Shown piece by piece: positions 21,999-32,545 of a DNA stretch of 64,000 nucleotides. The translations under genes and the position numbers were made by a program. The stretch is from Ascarosepion bandense. Taxonomy: Eukaryota > Mollusca > Cephalopoda > Sepiida > Sepiidae. Numbering within the stretch: position 1 is the first letter of the stretch; every line of letters begins with the position of its first letter. Below the pieces are notes generated by a model, which saw only the letters and a program-made list of their open reading frames with translations, was not told the origin of the DNA and ran no database searches. The DNA lies in contig JBBBDQ010000750.1 of the NCBI GenBank assembly GCA_037127315.1, forward strand, positions 2,553,001 to 2,617,000, read 5' to 3'.

Positions 21999-22572
21999 CA
22001 GGGTGTTGCAGCAAAATCTGAAACTTGACAAAAAGAAAACGAAATAGGCAATAAAAACAAAAACTTTTTATGTAAGGCCTGAGAGTCACCACTGAGATCG
22101 ACCAGCAGGTGCTAAGAAGCGTTGTGAAGCCCTAGATGGATGAGATTGACACTGGTCACCCCTACATCTTCCAACAGGACTCCGCTTCTGCACAACTCAG
22201 GCATGGCTGTTCAACAATATTCCTCACTACTAGTCGCCAGATTTGTGGCTGCCTTCCCTACTGCAACCCCCTTGACTATTTCTTCTGGGAGCGTGAACGA
22301 GGCCAAGACCAACAAGCATGCCCTCAACACAGTTGACTCTCTGAAAGCTGCCATCATGGAGGCATCCACCGCCATGGAAAAACATGGTTGCCAAAGCAAG
22401 TGACTCATTTTGGGCCCACCTTGATATCATTGTTGTACCCGCTGCCGGTGGTTATATTGAAAAATAATGTATGTAACTAACTGTTGCTAAATAAACTGCA
22501 AATACAACTTTTGCTGTTATTGCCTATTTCATTTTCTTTTTGTCAAGTGTTGGATTTTACTCCAACACTCTG
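21999..22572 (+). mobile_element. Internally deleted mariner with intact TIRs
   Basis: Starts CAGGGTGTTGCAGCAAAATC and ends with its inverted copy (GATTTTACTCCAACACTCTG), flanked by TA at 21997-21998 and 22573-22574. The TIRs extend for about 55 bp (AAAAGAAAACGAAATAGGCA and its inverse). Between them is only the transposase C-terminal third: SVVKPWMDEIDTGHPYIFQQ (VKPWxD..YIFQQDSA block) then in a shifted frame CNPLDYFFWERVNEAK and NTVDSLKAAIMEASTAMEK. Frameshifts follow QQDSAS. The two ends are well preserved, so trans-mobilisation was possible in the past. Confidence 0.88.
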
Positions 22573-22689
22573 TATAATAACATAATAGGTTCGATGGGAT
22601 GATGTACATATTACAATATTATAATAACCAAGAATATTCAGTAATATTATGTATATGAAGTTAAATAAAAAGTCAAAAGTGCATTAGCT

Positions 22690-22748
22690 TATCTCACTTG
22701 TTCTCATGGAACCTTAGGGTTCCAGGGAACCACAGTTGAGAAACATTG
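22690..22748 (-). mobile_element. Possible hAT terminus
   Basis: Minus strand CAATGTTTCTCAACTGTGGT followed by TCCCTGGAACCCTAAGG resembles termini of hAT elements (CAGTGTTTCTCAAC type). No second terminus or 8-bp duplication found. Confidence 0.4.
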
Positions 22749-22795
22749 ATCTATAGCAATGTTGATCAAAAATATTTCTGTTGGTAAAATAAAGA

Positions 22796-22951
22796 AAACT
22801 AAGATTGGGTTCTATAACCTTGTTTGGCAACCAGTCTATTGCAGAAAGAAACAGCAACCTACTGTGGGAAAAGCTTCTGCCTAGTCAGTCATGTATTTAG
22901 AGACATGATCACCCAAGCATGCATCATGTATGCCACTTTACTGACTGACTG
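22796..22951 (+). mobile_element. tRNA-derived SINE, 3' half
   Basis: Starts within GATTGGGTTCTATA and runs through TTGGCAACCAGTCTA, GCAACCTACTGTGGGAA, GCCTAGTCAGTCATG, GACATGATCACCCAAGC to CTGACTGACTGAC. 5' truncated; the tRNA head is missing. Confidence 0.85.
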
Positions 22952-23643
22952 ACAATTAAACACATAATTGCTTAATTACTTATAGAACTTGTATTTATCA
23001 AATTAAGTAAAAAGCCGAACATCAGAATTTGGGCCAAGATTTTTTTATAAACTGTGGTCAATGCATTTGCATTCTTAGAAAATCTCTAACTATAAATATG
23101 TGCAATTTTAGAAAAAAAAATTTTAATTTCCTTTATTTTTTAAAATATAGTCCCTACATTGATAGCAATCAATTTTGGACAATATCAATTTGCTGCCTTT
23201 TAAGTAATGCAAAACAATTACCCTCCTCCTCAATTTTTGTGCCTCTATTCAATCTGCACATGAAGTGGACAGAAATGCTTTACCGATAAAGAACAAAATG
23301 GCACTATCGTTCATATGTGGGTCATTTTCTCCTAATCAAGTTAAAGGGAGAACAAATTACATTAATGGTGAAAAAATAGAAGTATTTTTTTCTATTTTTA
23401 CTTTGATGTTGAGCTATCAATAGCAATACAACCAGCCAGACAGATGGTCAGAGATTACTCAACCAAGCAAGCAAAAGGGAGTAGAAATGTTAAAGAAGGA
23501 AATATTTAAATTCATTTGCTGATCTTTCAATGCTAACATTACTATAGCAGCAAAGCAAAATTCAGTACAATGCCAAATGAAAAAGAAGATTCTACTCTTT
23601 CACCCTCAGCTCTAGTTAGAGAAAAAAGTAAAGGATTCAAGAC
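22952..23643. other. No recognised gene
   Basis: AT-rich; the 86-codon frame at 23029-23289 has no recognisable motif. Confidence 0.4.
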
Positions 23644-23699
23644 AAAAGATTTTTTAAGAAGTGAATCTCTGAAAAGATTTTTTAAGAAGTGAATCTCTG
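23644..23699 (+). repeat. 28-bp minisatellite, two exact copies
   Basis: Unit AAAAGATTTTTTAAGAAGTG plus AATCTCTG repeats exactly at 23644-23671 and 23672-23699, with a partial third start. Confidence 0.9.
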
Positions 23700-23796
23700 A
23701 AAAGATTTTTTTTTATTTTTTTTTTTTTAGGTCCTAATTAATAAAGAAACTCAAAAATGAAAAAAAAAAGGAAGCAGACATTTCAGAAATACATTT

Positions 23797-24006
23797 CAAG
23801 ACAGCTTTTGCCATATCTGGTCGGGTACTCCTGCTATTCATCTCAAGGTTCTTGACAAAATTCAAAGAAAGATCTGCAATCTAATCAGTCTTGACTTGGC
23901 ATCTCAACTTCAGTCACTTTCTCACCAATGTGCCCCAGACACATGAATTTAAGTGGGCTACTAGACTGACATCTAGGTTGCATTCCTTTACCTTTTAAGA
24001 TCTTAT
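23797..24006 (+). pseudogene. LINE-A post-RT fragment
   Basis: Translation gives HIWSGTPAIHLKVLDKIQRK then ICNLISLDLASQLQSLSHQ, the conserved W-S-G-x-P, LDK-x-Q and LSHR blocks after the RT domain of Jockey/I-like LINEs. After LSHQ the frame jumps past the LFYKYFHG block, so there is an internal deletion. Confidence 0.7.
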
Positions 24007-24279
24007 TTCAAAAAGATTATGGAAAGGACTTTATGAAATAACTGAAATGTTTATGGTTTATCACAAAATCTCCCCACCTTGAATTATTATTTTTTTTTTT
24101 TAGCTTAGTTCAATGAAAAATGCATTGAGTCATTTTTAATTTTGATTTTAGGACCTCAAAATTATATTGAAAAATATCCATATACATCTTAGAATTATAT
24201 TAGTATGTCATCATAATTTCATGTTTCTAATAATAAATGTTTTAGTTTTATTGAAACAAGACTGTTCTTTTTTTTTTTT

Positions 24280-24402
24280 AATCATATCACCCTGAGCAAG
24301 GCGGTAACGCCACTGATGTGCAGGGGGTTACGTAATAGTGAAAAGATTGGAAAAGAGAAAGCCGGAAACCACATCCTAAACAGGGAACAAGGGATGAGCC
24401 TC
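24280..24402 (-). repeat. LINE-A-type 3' tail fragment
   Basis: AATCATATCACCCTGAGCAA, then GGCGGTAACGCCACTGATGT, CAGGGGGTTACG and ACCACATCCTAAACAGGGAA. Same block as one unit of the 16878-17361 array, ending abruptly at GATGAGCCTCTT. Confidence 0.8.
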
Positions 24403-24514
24403 TTACCACAAGTTACTGCTTAATAGAATGAGAACAGTTCTAGACACAAATTAAGTAGGCATATTCATTCAAAATATTTAAATTAGAAGATTATTTTTCT
24501 TATATGAAATAAAA

Positions 24515-24784
24515 ATGGCATCAAAGAAGAGCTATCACTACGTTTTTTCTACCATGTGCAAATGGAGACAAGCCAACCATTTGAAACAGAAGGCTTATTT
24601 CATTTCCTGCAAAGATAAAAATCGATCCACTATTCTATCAAACCATCTGAGAAACAAATCTAAATTGACAAGAAAAAGTAATTTATTATCTGCAGGATCC
24701 TTATTAAGACAATATCATCCATACTTGATGCAATATAATGTGTTGTCATTAGAAATATTTCTTACAAAGCAATACCACAAATAG
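24515..24784 (+). CDS. Unrecognised 89-codon ORF, doubtful
   Basis: ATG-initiated, ends TAG. The predicted product is basic (many K and R), with two cysteines and three tryptophan/tyrosine-rich spots (for example STMCKWRQANHLKQKAYFIS). I know no family with this pattern. The surroundings show no splice signals that I trust, and the base composition resembles the AT-rich flanks. It could be a chance ORF or a decayed TE piece. Confidence 0.15.
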   Translation: MASKKSYHYVFSTMCKWRQANHLKQKAYFISCKDKNRSTILSNHLRNKSKLTRKSNLLSAGSLLRQYHPYLMQYNVLSLEIFLTKQYHK

Positions 24785-25011
24785 TTTGGGAAAATGATTA
24801 AGCTTCACAAAGACTTTTTAAAAAAAAAAAAATATCTGATAAAAATATTTTATTTAAATTTTGTTTCCAGCTAGTGGATTAACATTTTTACTCATCCGTT
24901 TAAATGATGTCATAAAGACAAGATTCAAAAGAGAGAGTGAAAAGTGTTAACCCTTCCCCTACTGTGGACTTATATATCATTATGATACTTATATTGCCAG
25001 CTGGTGATATA

Positions 25012-25562
25012 CAGGGTGTCCATAAAGTCTGTGTGCACTTTAAAAAAATTATAACTTTATTTTATTTGTGATAGAAGTAATCTGTAAAAATGTTATAAAG
25101 TTTAATGTACCTAGTTTTAAGTATAGTTATTGAATAAGTCTTTACCACAAAATTTGCAACAATTTTTAGATAAGTAAACAGACGAATCGGAAAGAGTGGG
25201 CCATCTTATTGGCCTCCACATTCACCAGATTTGATTCCATTAGGTTTTTCTTTATGGGAGACATGTGAAAAATATTGTGTATGCAACCAAACCTAGTTCA
25301 TTAGAAGATTTGAAAGCTAAAATAATTTGATTTCGGGCATTACTGTAAATCAGTTGGCAAATGTTTTCCGTCAACTACAAAATCGTATTACACTTTGTAC
25401 TGATAATAATGGAGGACATGTGGAAACGTAAATAAAATTTCAATAACATCTTAAAAAATATAAATTTACTTCTTTCTAATCCTTTTTACAAATTATTTCT
25501 CTTGCAAATACAAATAAAGTTATAAATTTTTTAAAAGACGCACAAACTTTATAGACACCCTG
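25012..25562 (+). mobile_element. Tc1/mariner deletion derivative with intact TIRs
   Basis: Starts CAGGGTGTCCATAAAGTCTG and ends with the inverse (CAAACTTTATAGACACCCTG), flanked by TA at 25010-25011 and 25563-25564. TIRs pair over about 50 bp including TTATAACTTTATTT. Inside is the C-terminal transposase end: SYWPPHSPDLIPLGFSLWET (the WPP-SPDL-PLD block, third catalytic Asp changed to Gly in PLGF), then INQLANVF-like VNQLANVFRQLQNRITLCTD and GGHVET before a stop. Stops and frameshifts interrupt it; the N-terminal DNA-binding part is missing. Confidence 0.88.
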
Positions 25563-25565
25563 TAT

Positions 25566-26035
25566 AAATTTTCAAGACACAGGGAAAAAAATTAGTAGAG
25601 CTATTTTTAAAGCAGCATAGACATATTAACAGTTTCAAACTATGACGATCTTCTTCACACTTATGTGCTTTTACTTAGTACATAAAGGCGGCTGTGTCAG
25701 TTCCTGAGGGAACTACATACTGGATTCTTGTGCATTCACTTTCTTTCATTTGTGTTGTGTATTGCCCATCATTATTGCTTCCAAGTATAGTGTAACCTCT
25801 TCTGACAGCAGTGCTTCAAAGGAAGGAAAAACCATCATCGAGAAAGTGGAATTAGACCTTTGTTAAATGCTCTGAATAGGAAGAAACAGCAACAAACATT
25901 GGCTGGTTACTTGGTTTATGTTATTTGACTGACGCTTAAAACATAAATATGTGTATACATATTTAGTTTCCAATTAAGATATAAGAACATTTTTTTATTA
26001 ATATATAAGCTGGTGAATTCCCAATAAAGAAAAAC
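25566..26035. other. No recognised gene
   Basis: AT-rich sequence between the mariner and the duplicated block at 26040. Confidence 0.4.
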
Positions 26036-26039
26036 AAAC

Positions 26040-26250
26040 ATGACTGTTTTTCTTTCTTTCCCAAATTTGTTGCTGCTTCCAAGTAATTGCAAGAGAGAAG
26101 AGATCTTACACTTCGTCATCTCATCTACTGGAAAATTCCAGTTTTGAACCTTATATATAAAGAATACATTTGTTTTTTTCTTTCTTCTCCAGATTTGTTG
26201 CTGCTTCCTAGTAATGGCAAGAGAGACAAGATCTTACACTTTGTCATCTT
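26040..26250 (+). repeat. Two ~80-bp direct copies upstream of a minisatellite
   Basis: About 26045-26120 and 26168-26248 share TTTGTTGCTGCTTCC-AGTAAT, then GCAAGAGAG, AGATCTTACACTT and GTCATCT. A local duplication, 120-bp spacing. Confidence 0.8.
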
Positions 26251-26258
26251 GTGATGAA

Positions 26259-26348
26259 CACTGAATTAAAAGTAACTCTTCTCTTCTTCACTGAATTAAA
26301 AGTAACTCTTCTCTTCTTCACTGAATTAAAAGTAACTCTTCTCTTCTT
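26259..26348 (+). repeat. 30-bp minisatellite, three exact copies
   Basis: CACTGAATTAAAAGTAACTC plus TTCTCTTCTT repeats exactly at 26259-26288, 26289-26318 and 26319-26348. Identity of all copies means recent expansion or strong homogenisation. Confidence 0.95.
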
Positions 26349-26529
26349 CACGTCTACAAAAGTTCACAATTCCATGTGAAATCCTAATTTTGATGAATAG
26401 GAAAAGGATTGACCCATACTGAAAGAAAAAGATGAAGCCAAAATTTTACAATTCTATATTAAATTTATTCTCTAACCAATGAAAGGAAAAACTACAGAAA
26501 GACAAAGTTTATTAAAAACTACAAAGAAC

Positions 26530-26592
26530 AGGAAGTTGTGGAGAGCCGTGATCACCTATGTCCTGTCAGAACACAGCACATAAACAAGAATA
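26530..26592 (+). pseudogene. LINE-B extreme 3' end
   Basis: Reads KLWRAVITYVLSEHST then stop, the counterpart of TWRSMIAYVLKGQGT at 21330-21372. Fragment of about 60 bp. Confidence 0.65.
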
Positions 26593-27497
26593 TATATTTT
26601 TAATTTTTTTTAAAGTTTGCATATCATATTCTGTTCATTTATACAGATATGATAGATTTTGGATAGTTTTTTTTCTTCTTTTATATTTCATGACATCATA
26701 TATCCTACATAATTATGTCAGTGTTCTTAAAGTAACTATACTTTGTAGTACATACCCTGAATTTTAAAACTGACACTATGAAAAATCCTCTGCTCTGGTT
26801 TGAAATTTGTTGTCCATATTTTATGTAATTAAATAGCAACTAAATTAGTAGGACATTGACAACAAAAACAATTTTTTTAAGAAAATACTAAACAAGCAAT
26901 ATAATTAATAGAATAATAAGTTTTGCTAACAATGTCTTGAAGAAAGAAACTAAAATTGATGATAAAATTATTTAAAGTTACATAAAAAGCCAGATAAGCA
27001 AGACAAAAGACCTCAGAGGAATAGTTAGTCTTGTTTTGCAAGATCAACAAATATCTTATTTTTGCATGACAACCACTCCTGAAAGTGCCAAAGAAAAAAA
27101 AATCTTTACTATCAATTAATTAGATTTTAGCTTAAAAAGAAAGTCAGCACTATGTTTAACTCTTTTGTTTTTCTTTTCATGATTCAAATTGAATATATTC
27201 TAAGAACTAGGAGCGATGCTTATAAAAATAGCAACTTATACAATTTTACATTCAAACAGACATTAAACGCTAATTTCTTTTCACAGAATAAACAAGGAAA
27301 GACATTAGGCTATGCACTCAGCTAAATTGATGACAAATACAATTTATATTAAATACAAATGATGGATAAAAACAATTTTATCTACTGAGCATGTAAAACT
27401 AATGACATTCACAAAAAATTTTAAAAAAAAACTTTTTTTTTTCAGAGAGGTTTTAAATTTAGACTTTTTTGCTCTCCTTGACTGGTTGCTACATCCA
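26593..27497. other. No recognised gene
   Basis: AT-rich; short ORFs only. Confidence 0.4.
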
Positions 27498-27672
27498 GGC
27501 AAAAAAGCACAGTCAATTCTGCTATTTAACCTATGTCAGGAGGGAAAAGAGATGGACCCATATCTTTCCCAAGTGTATTTGTGTGAAAGTGAGCATCAGA
27601 AACATGGCTGGAAATCAAACTTGGCTCGACTATTTCTTTTTCTGAGCCGTCTAACCATTACACTGCTCACAT
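27498..27672 (-). mobile_element. tRNA-derived SINE, old 5' half
   Basis: TCTGCTATTTAACCTATGTC, GGAGGGAAAAGAGATGGA, CCCAAGTGTATTTG and CTCATT-like GAGCC-CTAACCATTACACTGC follow the SINE order in reverse. Strongly diverged. The 108-codon plus-strand frame across it is a shadow. Confidence 0.65.
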
Positions 27673-28675
27673 ATTCACTAACCAAACGTTTGCTTAATGA
27701 GATCTTTAACGAAACAATTTACATGTAAAAATGTGCTGTTATATATTTAACCTTATCATCAAAAACAATAACACATCTGAAAAGTCACAATTACAGAGAA
27801 CCAATATTATTTACAAGTTCAAATGCCTCTTAAAGAATTGATCAAACAAAACTCATAAATAATTATAGTGGTCATACTACTACATGCCTATCTAGACATC
27901 TCATGTTACTCCTATAGCTCAATTAGGATTCATTTAAACACATATGGAAACCTACCAAATTTCATCCACAACATTTTAGTAGAAAATACAAGTATAATAA
28001 GCCTCATCCACAAGTAAAAAAAATATTAAAAATAAAGTAAGCATTAATAATAAAACATTAAAAGCTAAAATTCAATGACATTAGCTATGAACACAGCCAC
28101 AACATGATGACCATGTTTGGGAAATAAAATATTCCTTTAACTTCAAATACATACATAAAAAAACACACATTCAGTTAAAAATAAAAATCATCATTGATAA
28201 TGGCTAAAAGAATGGCCCAAAGTGCTTGAATATGCAGAACTTTAGGACAGTTTTTATACACTTTGCATCCAGAAAAAAAAAAAAAAAACACTTGTACAAA
28301 CACAAGAAAATTAAATAAATAGCTTAATCACAATACCTTGTCAGTCATCTTTAATGAAACTTGTATAAAAGAGGGATTGCTGCATAAATAAATATCAAAA
28401 TCTTAATATTACCACTACCACTAATGTTAAAGTGATCAGCTTTCTCAATGTGATCTTCAACTTGAACTTATTTTTTACACATATATATGCAAATTCGGTT
28501 TATCTTAAATGCCAAATATAATTTTATAAATTAAAAATTATAATCCCAATATAAAATATAACTGTAAAATATAACCAGATATTTTATTAAAATTTAAATT
28601 ATGTAATAATCTGTTTATACTCAGCACCTGAAGAATGCATTGTGCATGAAACAATGCTATTAGTGAGGAATTATG
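27673..28675. other. No recognised gene
   Basis: AT-rich; A16 run near 28274. Nothing that I can name. Confidence 0.4.
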
Positions 28676-28712
28676 TGTGTGTGTATGTATATATATATAT
28701 ATATATATATAG
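28676..28712. repeat. (GT)n(AT)n microsatellite
   Basis: Short GTGTGTGTAT then about 12 AT units. Confidence 0.9.
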
Positions 28713-28871
28713 TTCAGTTGTGATAATTTTTGATGCCAAGATTGTTTTTATTTTTATTTTTTTCAGTAGTTTTACTGATAAAAGGTATTTTGGCAAGCAG
28801 TTTTTTTTACTGTAAAGTGCTTGCTATCAGGGTGGAGATAGAGTGTTGATAGTTTTAGTGCAAAGAATTCA

Positions 28872-29037
28872 TCACTTTAACTGAGCAGGTTCATGCTGTC
28901 TTCGAAACTTTGCGAGGACACTGTTATGATGTCTTCACTCACCAGAGCTATAAAAAAAAATTTAAAAAATACCCAGCCTCGATGAGTGAAAATATAATGG
29001 TGTCCTCATGAAACAGCTCAGTTAAAATGACAACTTC
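28872..29037. repeat. Foldback repeat with ~60-bp arms
   Basis: Left arm 28872-28949 (ACTTTAACTGAGCAGGTTCA ... TGTTATGATGTCTTCACTCA) pairs with right arm 28970-29037 (TGAGTGAAAATATAATGGTG ... GCTCAGTTAAAATGAC). The left arm holds about 20 extra bases (TCTTCGAAACTTTGCGAGGA region). Loop is A-rich and about 20 bp. Confidence 0.7.
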
Positions 29038-29057
29038 TTTAGACTAAAAAACATACA

Positions 29058-29060
29058 CAC

Positions 29061-29096
<36 letters not shown>
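29058..29096. repeat. (TA)n microsatellite
   Basis: About 19 TA units directly after the foldback repeat. Confidence 0.95.
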
Positions 29097-29097
<1 letters not shown>

Positions 29098-29273
29098 TGT
29101 ATTTGGGCAGAAATCTCTCTTTTATGCAGGTTTCATTAAAAATGACAAACAAGGGATTATAGTTAAGTTTTTTATGCAATTTTCATGTGATCTTATAATT
29201 TTTTCATCTGAGTACATATTAAAAAAAAAAGTTTACTTTTTTCATTTGAATACAAAAATTATGGATGTGCATT

Positions 29274-29560
29274 GTGGTGCAGTGGATATTGACTTAGAAT
29301 GAGAAATCAGGGAGCTGAGTTCGAATTCCTGTTTAATCCATTGCATTCACTTACACACAAATACCCTTGGGAAAGGTATTAATCCGTCTCTTCCCTCCAG
29401 TTATGGGTTAAATAGCAGGACAGATTGGGTTCTATAGTCTTGGCTGGCAACCAGTCTACCGCAGAAAGCAATGGCAACCTACTGCGGGATAGTCTTCTGC
29501 CCATTCAGTAATATCTCTTTCAAGACATGATCGCCCAAGCATGTTTCATGTATGGCACTT
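29274..29560 (+). mobile_element. tRNA-derived SINE, near full length
   Basis: Box A GTGGTGCAGTGGATATTG at 29274, box B GAGTTCGAATTCCTG at 29318-29332, then the full body: TACCCTTGGGAAAGGTATTA, TCTTCCCTCCAGTTATGGG, CAGACAGATTGGG-type block, GGCAACCAGTCTACCGCAGA, GGCAACCTACTGCGGGATA, GACATGATCGCCCAAGC and TATGGCACTT. The terminal CTGACTGAC is missing or moved to about 29573 after TTTTATTGTAAAGTGCTTG. Confidence 0.92.
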
Positions 29561-31224
29561 TTTTTATTGTAAAGTGCTTGATATGACTGACATAAATTAT
29601 ATAAAATTTGTTTGAATATTTTGTTTATCTAAGCACTTTTGCCTATACTTTAGCCATTATTGAGGATGGATTTTATTTTATGTGTTACAGAATGTATGTA
29701 GTGTTATGTATGTTTGTAGAGTACTGTGTATGTTTTATGTGCCAAACATGGAAAGCACATTGTTAGCGTGTTCGTAGTTCATATTATTGAGTGCTGGGTT
29801 TTTCATTTTTACTAATGCTTCCATTATTTTTAGCCCCTTTTTTTGCATGTGGACGATGCTTTGATGTTTGTGCTATCAGCAAGTATATTACAGATTGGGT
29901 TTATTAGGTCCCCATGTGTGTTTAAATAAGATCAAATTGAGTTCTGTTCTGGAAGGCTAAAAATAATGGAAGCATTATTAATAAAAAAGTAAGGTATGTC
30001 AAAAGTAAAAACAATTTGATGATTCAGTATTCAGTCAACATCTATACTTTAACAATTGTGCAAAAAAAAAGTATTAATAATCACAAATGGATTATTTTTT
30101 AATCTTAAAACTAAAATCCACACAAAACTCTAAAAATAAACTAAATACATGTGAGGTTTGTTTACTATTTGTGTGTATATGCAAATATTACATCAAACTT
30201 TGGCATCAAATAGATGTGTTTTTATTATTTATATCTCCTACCATGTGTCTTATATCTTACCCAACATAGAAGTTCTTGCTTAATGGAAATAACTAATTTT
30301 GCATATTCAGCTTAAAAAAAAAATTCTAAATAATCAAATTTTTTTTTAAAAGCTTTTGATTTTTTATGAGGCTTATAATAAGCAGTTTTGTTAACTTCTA
30401 TCAAAATTAAGTTGTTTAGTTCTTTAAATAAAGTCAGTTCCTGCGTTACATTTGGCTCACAGCTTGGGAGTAAAGCAATGTTGTATTTGTTAGATTTTCA
30501 AAATCTAACAAATATTATAAATTAAAGTATGCCACATATGAACTCAACATACTAGCTATTGAATTGCTTTATTTGTAATATTATAATTTTGTTATTATCA
30601 TTTTATGAAAATCTCTCCAATCTCAGCCCATGCAAAGAATAGTATCATTGTTAGTATATAAATAAAATAGGAAACATTATCAGTTGTTATCGACCACTAA
30701 AGATATCGACTCAGTATTAAAGTATATTAAACACAACACTTAAATTTCAATATTAGTTTTATTGATACCAAAACTATAAGCCTTCAAAATTTTCCTAAGC
30801 CTTTTCTTTCCTTTTCTATTGCTCCCATCTATCAAATAATAGTTTCTATCCTGCAATACAACTCCAAAAAGTTTATCCTTAATATCAACAGGCAACTACA
30901 GTTGAGATAAGCTAATAATGCACTAAGCAAAATATTCTTGTTGATAAGGAAATGTGTTGAACTCAGGAAATATTTAGTTTACTGATGCTGAGAAGTGGGA
31001 TAAGAAATATCCAGAGTTGTATTTCAGCAGCTGTGAATTGAACTAAACAAATTTAGTTTGGGCAACGATATATCATGAACTGGAGATTTAAAAACCAAAC
31101 AGGAAGTGTTTTCAAGAATGCCTATTACTATTTATAATACATGGTGTAGCAAAAAAAGATTAGATAACTCAATAGGACTGTAAATGCAAATATGTTTCTT
31201 TATAAGATAATCATAAAACATCCT
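29561..31224. other. AT-rich stretch with one short perfect palindrome
   Basis: A perfect hairpin at 30484-30514 (arms TATTTGTTAGATTTT and its inverse around one C). No gene recognised. The segment 29640-29900 is T/G-rich and unassigned. Confidence 0.5.
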
Positions 31225-31272
31225 ATCACTTTCCAATTTCTCATTCTGAGCCAATAACCCCTGCATCACATT
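31225..31272 (-). mobile_element. tRNA-derived SINE head fragment
   Basis: CAATTTCTCATTCTGAGCC then AATAACCCCTGCATCAC is the reversed first ~45 bases of the SINE. The body is absent. Confidence 0.55.
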
Positions 31273-31564
31273 TATAAGATAATACAAATGTAAAAATAAA
31301 AAGGATTTTAAAGATTTTTTTTTTTTTGCTTTGAATTCTCTTTCTTCTATATTGGTGACAGTGATACAGTTCATTTTTGGTGAGGTAAACTCTGGCCAAA
31401 TAGAAAGGAGAATTCTTTGCAATGTTTCAATAGATTTTCATTTCGTATTGTTCATAAATATATTTTATATAAAACTATCACTTAAAGAAAAAAAAAACAA
31501 AGACAAAAAACATGCAAATTCCAGGACGTTGCCAATCATAGTTCTCCATGCTGTCCATTCACTT

Positions 31565-32410
31565 AAGCTCACCAGGTAGATTGTGTTGTTTTCCTCTAGG
31601 TTTCTTACCTTTAATCTTTCCAGTGAGCATTAAATTTTCAAAGCCCTCTTTCCTCATTACATATCCCCAGAAATTTCAACTATTCCTGATGTTAAGTACA
31701 AGTGTCCTTTTGTTGTAATTTCCATGGTATTCTCAGTATTTTTCTGTAGAACCACGTTTCTTTTGCTCCAACTCTCTTCTTCATCTGTGCAGAGATTGTC
31801 TGGCATTCATTACCATAGACGAGGACTGATGATACATAACAGTTCCATACTCGTTTCTAACAATATCTCTCTCATAATACTCAGTTCTCGCTATCTCTTT
31901 GGATTTCAATGTTGCACTTTCTGTTCTCTGTTATTATGCTCCCCAGATATCTAAACTGTTGCCCCGGTTTGATTTCAGTATATCAAATCTGTAATTTGCA
32001 TGTTGTTAATCCGAGGAGACGCAGTGTTTTATTTTCAGGGAGAGAAGCCTGATCCATGTTAATAGGCAGGAGGAAAAATTGTCTGTGGTGGTTATTAGAT
32101 AGCAGCTTCATTTTGGAAGCATTAAATTTAAAGAGCCATTTCCTACCCCATTGGAGGTCCTTTTCAAGCTCTGCAGCGAGGTTTGCTATGTCAGGCTTGG
32201 TAGATTTTTAATAGAGACGAGAGTAAACCATAGTATCGTCAGCATATATGCCCACTTGGGATCTTATTACATCAGGGAGATCGTTAATATAGATAAGGAA
32301 AAGCGTAGGACCTAGAGTAGAACCTTGAGGAACACCCACATTCATATTGGGCTCCCCTCTAATAACCAGGCATTCAGTTTTCTTGCAATTAATGTTCAGT
32401 CCTTTCTTTT
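31565..32410 (-). pseudogene. In-frame mosaic: LINE-A RT palm embedded in LINE-B
   Basis: Read on the minus strand. 32410-32346 is LINE-B ([18 protein letters not shown]). About 32345-32004 is [25 protein letters not shown], then [13 protein letters not shown] (intact YADD), AELEKDLQWGRKW, KFNASKMKLLS and LRLLGLT. From about 32003 to 31565 it is LINE-B again: TCKLQI, YTEIKPGQQFRYLGSIITEN, SSVLVYGNECQTISAQMKKR, then ENLMLTGKIKGKRN-like tail. The same frame runs through both junctions, with two stops inside. The LINE-A piece lacks both its 5' part and its 3' end, so it is not a normal LINE insertion. Confidence 0.75.
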
Positions 32411-32454
32411 CTAAGAAAGAAAAAAAACTCTAAAGAAAAAAAGCTACAACTCAT

Positions 32455-32545
32455 AAAGAAGTCAAAGTAACAGAAGTAATGAAGATGTGGAGAGCCATGA
32501 TTCATCACATCCTCAAATGACACAGCACACATTGAAAGAAACAAT
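32455..32545 (+). pseudogene. LINE-B extreme 3' end
   Basis: Reads KMWRAMIHHILK then stop, followed by CACAGCACACATTGAAAGAA. Orientation opposite to the mosaic beside it. Confidence 0.65.

Noticed and set aside
26259..26348. CRISPR-like array of three 30-bp repeats
   Set aside because: The units are directly contiguous with no spacers, the context is eukaryotic, and no cas-like gene is near. It is a minisatellite.
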